In this document: positions 19,487-27,755 of the stretch, one piece after another
How the letters are laid out: each line of letters opens with the position of its first letter
Numbering within the stretch: position 1 is the first letter of the stretch
Assembly: GCA_021849075.1 (NCBI GenBank)
Contig: JAJZTH010000003.1
Coordinates: forward strand, 1-64,000
Length of the DNA: 64,000 nucleotides
From: Pseudomonadota bacterium
Lineage (GTDB): Bacteria; Pseudomonadota; Alphaproteobacteria; Sphingomonadales; Sphingomonadaceae
Direction: 5' to 3'
Translations under genes and position numbers: made by a program
The notes under the pieces: model-generated
Databases searched by the model: none
What the model was told of the DNA's origin: nothing
The model's input: only the letters and a program-made list of their open reading frames with translations

Positions 19487-21603
19487 AGAAAAGGATGATG
19501 AGTTTGGTTTCCGCTGCTCTGCTGACCGGCGCCGGTGCGCCCCCCTCCTCCACCGCCGCCCCGGCCGACGATCCGTTCGTCTGGCTGGAAGACTGGACCG
19601 GCCCGCGCGCGATGCAGTGGGTGGAGGCGGAAAACAAGGCGACGGTCGACGCCTTCCAGAAAGACCCGCGCTATGCGGGCTATTACAAGGAAGCCCTGGC
19701 GATCGCGTCGGCCAAGGACCGGATCGCCATGCCGATGCTGATCCATGGCCGGGTCTATAATTTCTGGCGCGACGCCGATCATCCGCAGGGCATCTGGCGC
19801 TATACGTCGCCGGCCGACTATGCGTCCGACATGCCGCACTGGACGACGGTGCTGGATCTGGATGCGCTGTCAAAAGCGGAAGGCAAGAAGTGGGTGTGGA
19901 AAGGCGCCACCATCCTGGACCCCGAAGAAAGGCTGGCGCTGCTGAACCTGTCCGACGGCGGCGAGGATGCGGTTACGCTGCGCGAATTCGACCTCCAGAC
20001 GGGGCAGTTCGTCAAGGGCGGGTTTGATATCCCGACGTCGAAGCAGAATGTGGGCTGGCTGAACAAGGACAGCATCCTGATCGCGCGCGACTGGGGCGCC
20101 GATCAGCATGGGGGCACGATGACCAAATCGGGCTATCCCTTCGTCGTGAAGACTTTGCGGCGCGGCGAACCGCTGTCGGCGGCGATCGAGGTCTATCGCG
20201 GCGCGGCGAGCGATCAGGTCGGCACCTATCCGATGATCCTGTCCGACGGATCTGGCAACCGGGCAGCCTTCCTCTATCGCGGCGTCACCTTCTTCGGCAA
20301 CGAGACTTATCTGGTGACGGACAAGGGCGTGAAGAAGCTGCCGCTGCCGACCAAGAGCCAGTTGCAGGGCATGGTCGCGGGGCAGGTGTTGATCCAGACC
20401 AGCGAAATATGGACGAGCGGCGGCGTGACCGTGCCGAGCGGATCGCTGGCGGCAGTGCCGCTGGCCGCGCTGCAATCGGGCGCTGAACTGAAGCCGCAAA
20501 TCTTGTTCGCGCCCAATGCGCGCCAGTCGATCGACGGCGTGGCGGCGACGAAGAACCATGTCATCCTGTCGATCAACGACAATGTGCGCGGGCGGGTGCA
20601 AGTACTGACCCCTCAAGCCACAGGCTGGATGAGCAGGCTGGTGGCGTTGCCCGACAATGCGACCATTTCCATTGCGAGCGCCAGCGACAAGGGCGACCAA
20701 GCCTATCTGGCGGTGGCGGGTTTCCTGGCGCCGACGACTTTGTGGGCGATGGATGCGGCCGACCCCAAGCCGGTTCAGGTGAAGGCGATGCCCGCACGCT
20801 TCGATGCGGCGGGGCTGGTGGTCGATCAGTTTGAGGCGACGTCCACCGACGGCACCAAAATCCCCTATTTCATCGTCCATCGCAAAGACATGAAACCGGA
20901 CGGCAGCACGCCGACGATCATGACCGCCTATGGCGGGTTCGAGGTGCCAATGACGCCCAGCTATGCCGCGATCACCGGCAAGCTATGGCTGGAGCGGGGC
21001 AATAGTTTCGTGCTGGCCAATATCCGCGGCGGCGGCGAATTCGGCCCGGCCTGGCATGAAGCCGGCCTGAAGACCAAGCGCCAGATCATCTATGATGATT
21101 TTGCGGCGGTGGCGCAGGATATTTTCGCGCGCAAACTGTCCAGTCCCCAGAAGTTCGGCATTTATGGCGGGTCCAATGGCGGGCTGTTGATGGGAGTGGA
21201 GTTCAACCAGCATCCCGATTTATGGAACGGCGTGGTCATTCAGGTGCCATTGCTGGACATGATCCGCTACGAACAGATTGCTGCGGGCGCTTCGTGGGTC
21301 GATGAATATGGCAGCGTGTCGGTGCCGGCGGAAAAGGCATTTCTGGAAAAGATTTCGCCCTATGCGAACATCCGCAAGGGCGTGAAATACCCCACGCCCT
21401 ATATCTGGACCACAACCAAGGATGATCGCGTCGGCCCTCAACATGCCCGCAAATTCGCGGCGCGGCTGAAGGACTATGGCCTGCCCTATCATTTCTACGA
21501 AGATACTGCGGGCGGCCATTCGGGCGATGCCGATATCGAACAGGGCGCGCGCTTGCAGGCGATGCAGATGGTCTATTTCAGCCAGCGGCTGGAGGGGCAA
21601 TAA
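19483..21603 (+). CDS. exported prolyl oligopeptidase family protein (S9A)
   Basis: 706 residues with a short signal peptide (MKKRMMSLVSAALLTGAGA), so probably periplasmic. Beta-propeller domain followed by the hydrolase domain: nucleophile Ser564 in GGSNGG, Asp in TTKDDRVGP and His in AGGHSGD. Post-proline endopeptidase of small peptides is the family role. It is a second S9A enzyme in this window beside cytosolic PtrB at 8824-10884. Ends before a terminator. Confidence 0.88.
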   Translation: MKKRMMSLVSAALLTGAGAPPSSTAAPADDPFVWLEDWTGPRAMQWVEAENKATVDAFQKDPRYAGYYKEALAIASAKDRIAMPMLIHGRVYNFWRDADHPQGIWRYTSPADYASDMPHWTTVLDLDALSKAEGKKWVWKGATILDPEERLALLNLSDGGEDAVTLREFDLQTGQFVKGGFDIPTSKQNVGWLNKDSILIARDWGADQHGGTMTKSGYPFVVKTLRRGEPLSAAIEVYRGAASDQVGTYPMILSDGSGNRAAFLYRGVTFFGNETYLVTDKGVKKLPLPTKSQLQGMVAGQVLIQTSEIWTSGGVTVPSGSLAAVPLAALQSGAELKPQILFAPNARQSIDGVAATKNHVILSINDNVRGRVQVLTPQATGWMSRLVALPDNATISIASASDKGDQAYLAVAGFLAPTTLWAMDAADPKPVQVKAMPARFDAAGLVVDQFEATSTDGTKIPYFIVHRKDMKPDGSTPTIMTAYGGFEVPMTPSYAAITGKLWLERGNSFVLANIRGGGEFGPAWHEAGLKTKRQIIYDDFAAVAQDIFARKLSSPQKFGIYGGSNGGLLMGVEFNQHPDLWNGVVIQVPLLDMIRYEQIAAGASWVDEYGSVSVPAEKAFLEKISPYANIRKGVKYPTPYIWTTTKDDRVGPQHARKFAARLKDYGLPYHFYEDTAGGHSGDADIEQGARLQAMQMVYFSQRLEGQ

Positions 21604-21608
21604 GGTTA

Positions 21609-21646
21609 AAAAAGGGCGGCCTCCCGATGGGAAAGCCGCCCTTTTT
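21609..21646 (+). terminator. rho-independent terminator after the prolyl oligopeptidase gene
   Basis: Twelve-base-pair stem from 21609-21620 to 21635-21646 with a 14-base loop. The arms begin with A5 and end with T5, so it could end transcription from either side. It stands six bases after the stop codon at 21603. Confidence 0.85.
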
Positions 21647-21687
21647 CTTTGATCGGTCGGGCCGTTCAGTCTGACCGGAAACATGCG

Positions 21688-21716
21688 TGAGACACGCGCG
21701 ACGGGGCGCCTATAAT
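21688..21716 (+). promoter_or_regulatory. candidate leaderless promoter of the 43-residue peptide
   Basis: A perfect TATAAT (21711-21716) is six bases before the ATG at 21723. TGAGAC (21688-21693) lies 17 bases upstream as a weak -35 element. No ribosome-binding site precedes the ATG, so leaderless translation is the simplest reading. Confidence 0.5.
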
Positions 21717-21722
21717 GGGCGC

Positions 21723-21854
21723 ATGAGCAACATCGAACGCGCCATCGCCGTGCCCGTGCGGCAGATCGTCCACCCGCTTGAGCTGGCGGTCGGCGGCGCC
21801 ATTGCCCTGGCGGGCGTGGCGCTGCTGATCGTCCGGCTGATCACCGCCCTGTAA
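21723..21854 (+). CDS. 43-aa single-span membrane peptide
   Basis: MSNIERAIAVPVRQIVHPLE leads into a hydrophobic segment (LAVGGAIALAGVALLIV) and ends RLITAL. It is predicted to cross the membrane once with a basic N-terminal flank inside. The gene has its own TATAAT directly upstream and lies between the terminator after the oligopeptidase gene and the convergent galU. Its role is unknown; other alphaproteobacterial single-span peptides of this size are often stress-induced, but that is only analogy. Confidence 0.5.
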   Translation: MSNIERAIAVPVRQIVHPLELAVGGAIALAGVALLIVRLITAL

Positions 21855-21870
21855 CGGACGATTCCACAGT

Positions 21871-22746
21871 TTAGCGGGCCAGTTCTTCCGTCGCGAAGGC
21901 GCGGATATGGGCCTTGAGGTCGTCACGCTCCAGCGAGAGGGCCAGATTGGCTTCGATATAGCCGGCCTTGGACCCGCAGTCGAAGCGGCGGCCATCGAAG
22001 GTGACGCCATGGAAGGGCTGGTTGCCTATCATCGACGCCATCGCGTCGGTCAGCTGGATCTCGCCGCCGGCGCCCTTTTCCTGCGTCGCCAGAATCTTCA
22101 TCACTTCAGGCTGCAAGATGTAGCGGCCGGGCAGGATCAGATTGGAAGGCGCGGTGCCGAGCTTTGGCTTTTCGACCAGCCCCTTCACTTCCGTCAGCAC
22201 GCCATCGCGCGCGCCCGGATCGATCACGCCATAGCTGGGCGTCTGGTCCATCGGGATTTCGAGCGCGCAGACCAGATTACCGCCAACCTTTTCATAGGCG
22301 TCGACCATCTGCTTCATGCAGCCATTGCCCGGTGCGCCCTTCATGAACTCGTCGGGCAGCAGGATGGCGAAGGGTTCGTCGCCGACAATGTCGCGCGCGC
22401 ACCAGATAGCGTGGCCCAGGCCGAGCGATTCCTGCTGACGCAGAAACACCGCATTGCCCGGATCGAGCCGTGTGCCTTCCAATGCGGACAGATCCTTGCC
22501 GCGTTCCCGCTGCAATGTTTCGCATTCGAAGGCGATGTCAAAATAATCTTCGATCGCGCCCTTGCCGCGGCCGGTGACGAAGATGAACTGTTCGATGCCC
22601 GCTTCGCGCGCTTCATCCACGGCATATTGGATCAACGGGCGATCGACGACGGGCAGCAATTCCTTGGGCACCGCCTTCGTGGCGGGCAGGAAGCGCGTGC
22701 CGAGTCCCGCGACAGGAAAAACGGCTTTGCGAATCGGTTTGGTCAA
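21871..22746 (-). CDS. galU: UTP--glucose-1-phosphate uridylyltransferase
   Basis: 291 residues. AVFPVAGLGTRFLPATKAVPKELLP is the nucleotidyltransferase signature, with GAIWCARDIVGDEPFAILLPDEF further on. It makes UDP-glucose for envelope polysaccharides. The start is probably TTG at 22746 (LTKPIRKAVFPV), preceded by AAGGGG eight bases upstream; an ATG at 22794 would add 16 residues not usual for the family. Convergent to the 43-residue peptide gene. Confidence 0.93.
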   Translation of the reverse strand: MTKPIRKAVFPVAGLGTRFLPATKAVPKELLPVVDRPLIQYAVDEAREAGIEQFIFVTGRGKGAIEDYFDIAFECETLQRERGKDLSALEGTRLDPGNAVFLRQQESLGLGHAIWCARDIVGDEPFAILLPDEFMKGAPGNGCMKQMVDAYEKVGGNLVCALEIPMDQTPSYGVIDPGARDGVLTEVKGLVEKPKLGTAPSNLILPGRYILQPEVMKILATQEKGAGGEIQLTDAMASMIGNQPFHGVTFDGRRFDCGSKAGYIEANLALSLERDDLKAHIRAFATEELAR

Positions 22747-22825
22747 GTTGGGATCCCCTTCACGCTGACGCGACCGGGCTTTGGATTGCCGCACATGCGA
22801 AAAAGGTCAAGCGCCGCGAGCGGGC

Positions 22826-23293
22826 TTAGACCGCTAGAAGGCGATTGGCGACCGTTTCCAACGCCTCGATCTCGGTTTCGAGCTGTTCCAACGCAACATG
22901 TTGAATATTGTTGCGTCCGTCACGACAAGTAAAGCCGCCCGGTTCAGGGTGCTGAAAGCCCTGAATGATGAGGGCGCGGAAGCGATCGATTCGCTGCATG
23001 TCGCGCTCGATCCCCGATATTTCGGTCAGCGCGCTGGCATTCCGGCGATCGCGCATCGACACCATGGTCCGCAATTCGGTCATCAACTTGGTCATGGTCG
23101 GCCGGGTGCGTGCTCCTACGGTGCGCACATCGCCCATCGCCTCGCGCAGCATGCCGATCTTCGCCTCGAGACTTTGTTCCAGCATGGTCCAGGCACAGAC
23201 CAGCCGCCCGACCGAACAGAGCAGCGCCGCATCCTCCGGCGCATAATCCGAAACCGCCTTCACATTCATGTCAGAAACCAATTGTACGCCCAC
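22826..23293 (-). CDS. hypothetical protein, helical
   Basis: 155 residues, no signal peptide or membrane segment. Predominantly helical with many charged residues (GRLVCAWTMLEQSLEAKIG, GFQHPEPGGFTCRDGRNN, EQLETEIEALETVANRLL). The end suggests a coiled coil. Start at 23293 or, eight residues on, 23269. Family not recognised. Between galU on the same strand and an unusual long hairpin at 23447-23551. Confidence 0.5.
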   Translation of the reverse strand: MGVQLVSDMNVKAVSDYAPEDAALLCSVGRLVCAWTMLEQSLEAKIGMLREAMGDVRTVGARTRPTMTKLMTELRTMVSMRDRRNASALTEISGIERDMQRIDRFRALIIQGFQHPEPGGFTCRDGRNNIQHVALEQLETEIEALETVANRLLAV

Positions 23294-23446
23294 GACCCAT
23301 AATCTCCCTTATGCGCCAAGCCTGCACAGTTAACGGCGCGAAAGGCCAGAGTGGGTGGGCGGCACTCCTCGCAGCCGCGGCACGGACCATCGGCAGCCGT
23401 GCAAAATCGGCGGCGAGTGGTGAGTCATTTGGAAATGCGCGGAAGG

Positions 23447-23551
23447 GCGCATTTTGAAGGCCGCACCCCCACCCGATCACCCAACGGCAGTATCATATGG
23501 GTGGTCGGGTGGGGGTGCGGGCTGGTGCGGCAAAATGTGCAACAGCACATT
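23447..23551. repeat. approximately 100-base nested hairpin element
   Basis: A 23-base arm at 23461-23483 pairs with 23498-23520 with one mismatch (a G-T wobble on one strand) and a 14-base loop. It is GC-rich, made of alternating C and G blocks. Outside it GCGCATTTTG near 23448 pairs with CAAAATGTGC near 23531 (one mismatch). Beside this a separate hairpin AATGTGC (23534-23540) / GCACATT (23545-23551) closes on AACA. There is no T run after it, so it is not a simple terminator. It lies in the only non-coding gap between a leftward hypothetical gene and the leftward DUF1674 gene. Confidence 0.75.
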
Positions 23552-23560
23552 CTCAAACAA

Positions 23561-23734
23561 TCAAAAATCGATCGCGATGCCCTTGCGCTCCCAATCGCCA
23601 TAGCGGACCGGGCTAAGCTCTTCCTCATGGCGCGAAGGCGCGTCAATCGGGTCGGGCTGGGGCACAGGCGGGCTTTTGGACAGATGGGCGGGCGGCTTCA
23701 CATGGGCCGGGCGCTTGCCATTGAAACTTCCCAT
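23561..23734 (-). CDS. DUF1674 protein, SDHAF4-like
   Basis: 57 residues, ending RYGDWERKGIAIDF, which is the conserved C-terminal signature of DUF1674 (succinate dehydrogenase assembly factor 4 in eukaryotes and alphaproteobacteria). The N-terminal half is basic and proline-rich. In the family it promotes loading of SdhA with FAD. The start at 23734 has AAAGG eight bases upstream; ATGs further up exist but lack a site. Divergent from htpX by 97 bases, as seen in many alphaproteobacteria. Confidence 0.8.
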   Translation of the reverse strand: MGSFNGKRPAHVKPPAHLSKSPPVPQPDPIDAPSRHEEELSPVRYGDWERKGIAIDF

Positions 23735-23831
23735 CAAAGCAGCCTTTCGATTGCGGAGCGCGCGTCGCACCCCCATATTCCCATAGAGGCCGCTATCTGG
23801 GCCGCAAAGGAGAGCATTGCAAGTGAGCGGG

Positions 23832-24785
23832 ATGAAGACGACCATGTTGCTGGCGGCGCTGACGGCGCTGTTCATGGCGCTGGGCTATACGCTGGGCGGC
23901 AGCGGCGGCGCGGTGATCGCCCTGCTGGCGGCGGCCGGCATGAACCTGTTCACCTTCTGGAATGCCGACAAGATCGTACTGCGCATGCACGATGCGCGCG
24001 AAGTGGATGCGCAGAGCGCGCCGGAATTTTACGGACTGGTGCGCGAACTGGCGCAGCGCGCCGGCCTGCCGATGCCGCGCGTCTACATCATCGATCAGGA
24101 TGCGCCCAACGCCTTTGCCACCGGGCGCAACCCAGAAAACGCCGCCGTCGCCGCGACCAGCGGGCTGCTGGCGATGCTGAGCCGCGAGGAAGTGGCCGGC
24201 GTGATGGCCCATGAGCTGGGCCATGTGAAAAATCGCGACACGCTGATCATGACGATGGTCGCGACCATAGCGGGTGCGATTTCCATGCTGGCCAATTTCG
24301 GCCTTTTCTTTCGCGGCGGCGACCGGGAAGGGCATGGCAATATGATCGCCAGCCTGCTGGCGGTGATCGTCGCGCCCTTTGCCGCGATGATCGTGCAAAT
24401 GGCGATCAGCCGCACCCGCGAATATGGCGCCGACCGCGCCGGGGCAGAGATCAGCGGCAATCCCCATGCGCTGGCTTCCGCCCTTGCCAAGATTTCCGGG
24501 AGAGCGGAAATGATCCCCAATCCGGTGGCGGAGCGCAATCCGGCGGCGGCGCAGCTCTATATCGTGCCGACTCATGTGAGCGAGCTGTTTTCCACCCACC
24601 CGGCAACGGAAAAACGCATCGCCGCCTTGCAGGATATTGCGGCGGACATGGTTGTAGACGGGCGCACGATCGCCACACCGCCGCGCACGGCATGGCAGTC
24701 GTCCCCGCCCCTGTCGCCGACAACCACGCCGCCGTCATCCGGCCCCCAGCGCCGCCGCAGCGCGCTCGACCCGCACGGACGCTGA
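23832..24785 (+). CDS. htpX: membrane zinc metalloprotease HtpX
   Basis: 317 residues. The zinc-binding HELGH is at residues 127-131. Hydrophobic helices flank it: two at the N-terminus ([30 protein letters not shown]) and two after the catalytic motif. HtpX degrades misfolded membrane proteins on the cytoplasmic side during envelope stress. GTG at 23823 is an alternative start. The C-terminus is proline/serine/threonine-rich and overlaps the next gene's start by one base. Confidence 0.93.
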   Translation: MKTTMLLAALTALFMALGYTLGGSGGAVIALLAAAGMNLFTFWNADKIVLRMHDAREVDAQSAPEFYGLVRELAQRAGLPMPRVYIIDQDAPNAFATGRNPENAAVAATSGLLAMLSREEVAGVMAHELGHVKNRDTLIMTMVATIAGAISMLANFGLFFRGGDREGHGNMIASLLAVIVAPFAAMIVQMAISRTREYGADRAGAEISGNPHALASALAKISGRAEMIPNPVAERNPAAAQLYIVPTHVSELFSTHPATEKRIAALQDIAADMVVDGRTIATPPRTAWQSSPPLSPTTTPPSSGPQRRRSALDPHGR

Positions 24786-25099
24786 TGGTCGACGATATCG
24801 GCGAAGTCGTCGTCGATGTGGCGGGCGTGGTCATCCGCCAGGCCGGCGGGCTGGTGGTCGACCTGACCGTCGACCATGTCTTTTCCCGGCATACCGCCCG
24901 CTTCTTCCATGGCGTGGGCCGCCGGGTGATTGCCGTCGCCACGCTGGGCGGCAAACGCATCCCGACATCGCTGCGCACCGTGCCCAGGGGCGCACGCGCC
25001 CGGCCGCGCCGGTCCGACTGGCTGGCTTTATGGGTCGGCATCCTCAGTTGGATCGCCCTGTTCCTGAGCATCGGCTTTGGCGTCGCCCATTTTCTTTGA
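24785..25099 (+). CDS. small protein with a C-terminal membrane anchor
   Basis: 104 residues. The N-terminal 80 residues are soluble (VVVDVAGVVIRQAGGLVVDL), with a basic patch RGARARPRRSDW before a C-terminal transmembrane helix (WVGILSWIALFLSIGFGVAHFL). The start overlaps the htpX stop (TGATG), so it is probably translationally coupled and made at a fixed ratio with HtpX. Family not recognised; it may be an HtpX partner, but only by position. Confidence 0.6.
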   Translation: MVDDIGEVVVDVAGVVIRQAGGLVVDLTVDHVFSRHTARFFHGVGRRVIAVATLGGKRIPTSLRTVPRGARARPRRSDWLALWVGILSWIALFLSIGFGVAHFL

Positions 25100-25124
25100 A
25101 GGCGAAAGCGCGTAGGGGCCGCTG

Positions 25125-26432
25125 ATGCCCCGCCCCCATAATCGCCGTCCTGCCCCTCCTCGCGCCGACGAGGTTCCTGGCTTTCCCGCGCGCCGCGCCG
25201 CGCTGCGCCTGCTGGACGCGGTGCTGCGCCGGGGCGATCCGCTGGAACTGGCGCTGCATGGCGCGGCGCAGGGATTGCCAGCAGCAGACCGCGCGCTGGT
25301 GCATGCGATCGCGGCCGAAGTGCTACGCCATCTGCCCGATCTGGATGCGCTGATCGACGGGGCGACCAAGCAGGTGCTGCCCGACGACGCCAAGGCGCGG
25401 ATGGTGCTGCGCATCGCGCTGGCGCAGGTGTTGCGGATGGATACGCCGGCGCATGCGGCGATCGCCACCGCGCTGCCGCTGGTCGATGGCGGGCCGCGCA
25501 AGCTGGTCCATGGCGTGTTCGGCACGGTGACGCGCAGCGAGCCGGCGCTGCCCGATCCGCCGACATTGCCCGCCGAGGTCGTAGCGCGCTGGACCGACCA
25601 ATGGGGCGAGGCGATGCCGCAGGCGGCGGCGCGCGCCTATGCGGTGCGGCCGCCGGTCGACATCAGCCTGCGCAACGCGGGCGAGACGGCGCAGTGGACG
25701 GAGGCGCTGAACGGCGCATCCTTTGCACCGGGTCATGTCCGCCTGCCGGAAGGCGCGGTCATTCCCGAGCTGCCGGGTTTTGCCGAAGGGGCGTGGTGGG
25801 TGCAGGATATTGCGGCCTCCTGCGCGGCGCGGCTGCTGGGTGCGGGAGAAGGACGTACCGTTCTGGACCTGTGCGCCGCGCCGGGCGGCAAGACGATGCA
25901 GCTGGCCGCAGCCGGCTGGCGCGTACTGTCAATCGACCAGTCGAAGAAGCGGCTGGAGCGGCTGAGCGAAAATCTGGCGCGAACCGGCCTGTCGGCTGAT
26001 GTGATCGCCGCCGACCTGCGCCAGTGGCAGCCTGACGGTGCGGCCGACGCAATCCTGCTGGACGCGCCCTGCACCGCGACCGGCATCTATCGCCGCCATC
26101 CCGACGTGCTGCACCGCATCGGCCCGCGCCAGATTGCCGAACTGGCCGAACTACAGGGCGAATTGCTGGCGCGAGCCGCGGGCTGGCTGAAGCCGGGCGG
26201 GCGCATCGTCTATGCCACCTGTTCGCTGGAGCGGGCCGAGGGCGAAGAGCAGATCGAGCGCTTCCTGGCGGAACATGACGATTTCACGCTGGTCCCGGCT
26301 GATGCGGCGGAATTGCCCGCCGGCATGGCGCCCGACGCACAAGGCTGGCTGCGCTCTCTGCCCGACATGCTGGCCGATCAGGGCGGCGCGGACGGCTTTT
26401 TCATTGCGCGCCTTGCCAAGGCGTCAAACTAA
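25125..26432 (+). CDS. rsmB: 16S rRNA (cytosine-967-C5)-methyltransferase
   Basis: 435 residues. The N-terminal NusB-like RNA-binding domain (to about 140) is followed by an N-terminal FMU domain and the methyltransferase fold with CAAPGGKTMQL (SAM site), DAPCTATG and TCSLERAEGE (catalytic cysteines). It methylates C967 of 16S rRNA. AGGGG lies shortly before the ATG. It stands 25 bases after the preceding gene, so it may belong to the htpX operon. Confidence 0.92.
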   Translation: MPRPHNRRPAPPRADEVPGFPARRAALRLLDAVLRRGDPLELALHGAAQGLPAADRALVHAIAAEVLRHLPDLDALIDGATKQVLPDDAKARMVLRIALAQVLRMDTPAHAAIATALPLVDGGPRKLVHGVFGTVTRSEPALPDPPTLPAEVVARWTDQWGEAMPQAAARAYAVRPPVDISLRNAGETAQWTEALNGASFAPGHVRLPEGAVIPELPGFAEGAWWVQDIAASCAARLLGAGEGRTVLDLCAAPGGKTMQLAAAGWRVLSIDQSKKRLERLSENLARTGLSADVIAADLRQWQPDGAADAILLDAPCTATGIYRRHPDVLHRIGPRQIAELAELQGELLARAAGWLKPGGRIVYATCSLERAEGEEQIERFLAEHDDFTLVPADAAELPAGMAPDAQGWLRSLPDMLADQGGADGFFIARLAKASN

Positions 26433-26435
26433 GCG

Positions 26436-26443
26436 TTAACCAT
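26436..26443 (+). promoter_or_regulatory. candidate CtrA-type box upstream of the PAS-like gene
   Basis: TTAACCAT, the 8-base CtrA motif of alphaproteobacteria, occurs 50 bases before the start of the PAS-like gene at 26486. A second similar site TTAACCAG (minus strand, about 37107-37114) lies upstream of the FAD oxidoreductase. A single 8-mer can occur by chance. Confidence 0.3.
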
Positions 26444-26485
26444 GAAGGGGTTAGACGGAAGTTCTTCGTCTTAATAAGGTGCCGC

Positions 26486-26980
26486 GTGCGTCCGATCGAG
26501 CCATTGCCCCTCCATCATAGCTGGCCGCTCTATGACCTGCGCACCCATCTGGCCCCGGTGCTGCTGGACCCGGACATTGCGCGCAGCGACATTGCGCTGG
26601 CCGAACGGGGCCTTGGCCTGTGGCATTGCGACCTGACGGACGATAATCGCCTGAGCTGGACCGCGGGCGTTTATGACATATTCGGGCTGGAGCGCGATTG
26701 TCCGGTCGCCCGGCCGCTATCGGTATCGCTCTATGCCCCGGAATCGCGCGAGCCGATGGAGCGACTGCGCGCCTATGCCATCAAGCATAAGCGCGGCTTT
26801 ACGCTGGACGTCGACATCAATCAGGCCGATGGCGGCGGGCGATGCGCCATGCGACTGATCGCCGCGCCGATCCTGAACGCGGATGATGACGTCATTGCGC
26901 TGCATGGCGTCAAGCAGTTGCTGCCCCATGGCGCGACCTCCTCCCCCCGCCTGGATCCAACCATTTTCGTCATGCTTTGA
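26486..26980 (+). CDS. PAS-like domain protein
   Basis: 164 residues. GLGLWHCDLTDDNRLSWTAGVYDIFGLERD has the PAS fold-3 pattern, with a FTLDVDINQADGGGRCAMRLIAAPI segment as the core beta-sheet. No output domain, no membrane segment, so it may be a stand-alone sensor or a truncated signalling protein. Starts with GTG at 26486 after AAGGTG. A CtrA-like motif precedes it. Confidence 0.65.
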   Translation: MRPIEPLPLHHSWPLYDLRTHLAPVLLDPDIARSDIALAERGLGLWHCDLTDDNRLSWTAGVYDIFGLERDCPVARPLSVSLYAPESREPMERLRAYAIKHKRGFTLDVDINQADGGGRCAMRLIAAPILNADDDVIALHGVKQLLPHGATSSPRLDPTIFVML

Positions 26981-27092
26981 AGGGGTTGAAAGGGCGTATT
27001 CTGTACAGCCCCGGTCTTCTCGGCAAACAATCGCGACTCGGCGGAAAATGCCCGTTGCCCTGCGCCCCGGCGGCGATTAAGGCCAATGGTCA

Positions 27093-27755
27093 ATGACCCG
27101 TCCTATCCTCATCTCGCCCTCCATCCTGTCCGCCGATTTTGCCCGCCTGGGCGAGGAGGTTCGCGCCATCGACGCCGCCGGCTGCGACTGGGTGCATATT
27201 GACGTCATGGATGGGCATTTCGTGCCCAACATCACGATCGGGCCGAATGTGGTGAAGGCGCTGCGCCCGCACACGCAAAAGACGTTCGACGTTCATCTGA
27301 TGATCTCTCCGGTGGACCTGTATCTGGACGCCTTTGCCCAGGCTGGCGCCGACATCATCACCGTCCATCCTGAAGCCGGGCCGCACATCCACCGCACGGT
27401 ACAGCATATCAAGTCGCTGGGCGTGAAGGCGGGCGTGGTGCTGAACCCGGGCACCCCGGCCAAGATGCTCGATTATCTGATGGATGATGTCGACCTGATC
27501 CTGGTGATGAGCGTCAACCCCGGTTTCGGCGGCCAGAGCTTCATCGAAAACCAGCTGCGCAAGATCGAAGCCATTCGCAAGATGATCGACAAGAGCGGCC
27601 GCGACATTCACTTGCAGGTCGATGGCGGCATCGATTTCACCACCGCGCCCAAGGCGATAGCGGCCGGTGCGGACGTGCTGGTCGCCGGCACCGCCACCTT
27701 CCGCGGCGGCCCCGACGCCTATGCCGACAATATCCGGAAGCTGCGCGGCGGGTGA
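27093..27755 (+). CDS. rpe: ribulose-phosphate 3-epimerase
   Basis: 220 residues, TIM barrel. [32 protein letters not shown] and [15 protein letters not shown] carry the catalytic and metal ligands. It interconverts ribulose- and xylulose-5-phosphate in the pentose phosphate pathway. Its stop overlaps the heparinase start by four bases, so the two genes are coupled. Confidence 0.95.
   Translation: MTRPILISPSILSADFARLGEEVRAIDAAGCDWVHIDVMDGHFVPNITIGPNVVKALRPHTQKTFDVHLMISPVDLYLDAFAQAGADIITVHPEAGPHIHRTVQHIKSLGVKAGVVLNPGTPAKMLDYLMDDVDLILVMSVNPGFGGQSFIENQLRKIEAIRKMIDKSGRDIHLQVDGGIDFTTAPKAIAAGADVLVAGTATFRGGPDAYADNIRKLRGG

Noticed and set aside
19483..21603. Calling the prolyl oligopeptidase a duplicate of PtrB
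   Set aside because: It has a signal peptide and a GGSNGG nucleophile, whereas PtrB has GGSAGG and is cytosolic; the two are different subfamilies.
23447..23551. Hairpin considered as a rho-independent terminator
   Set aside because: No T run follows on either strand, and its size and nested arms are far beyond usual terminators.
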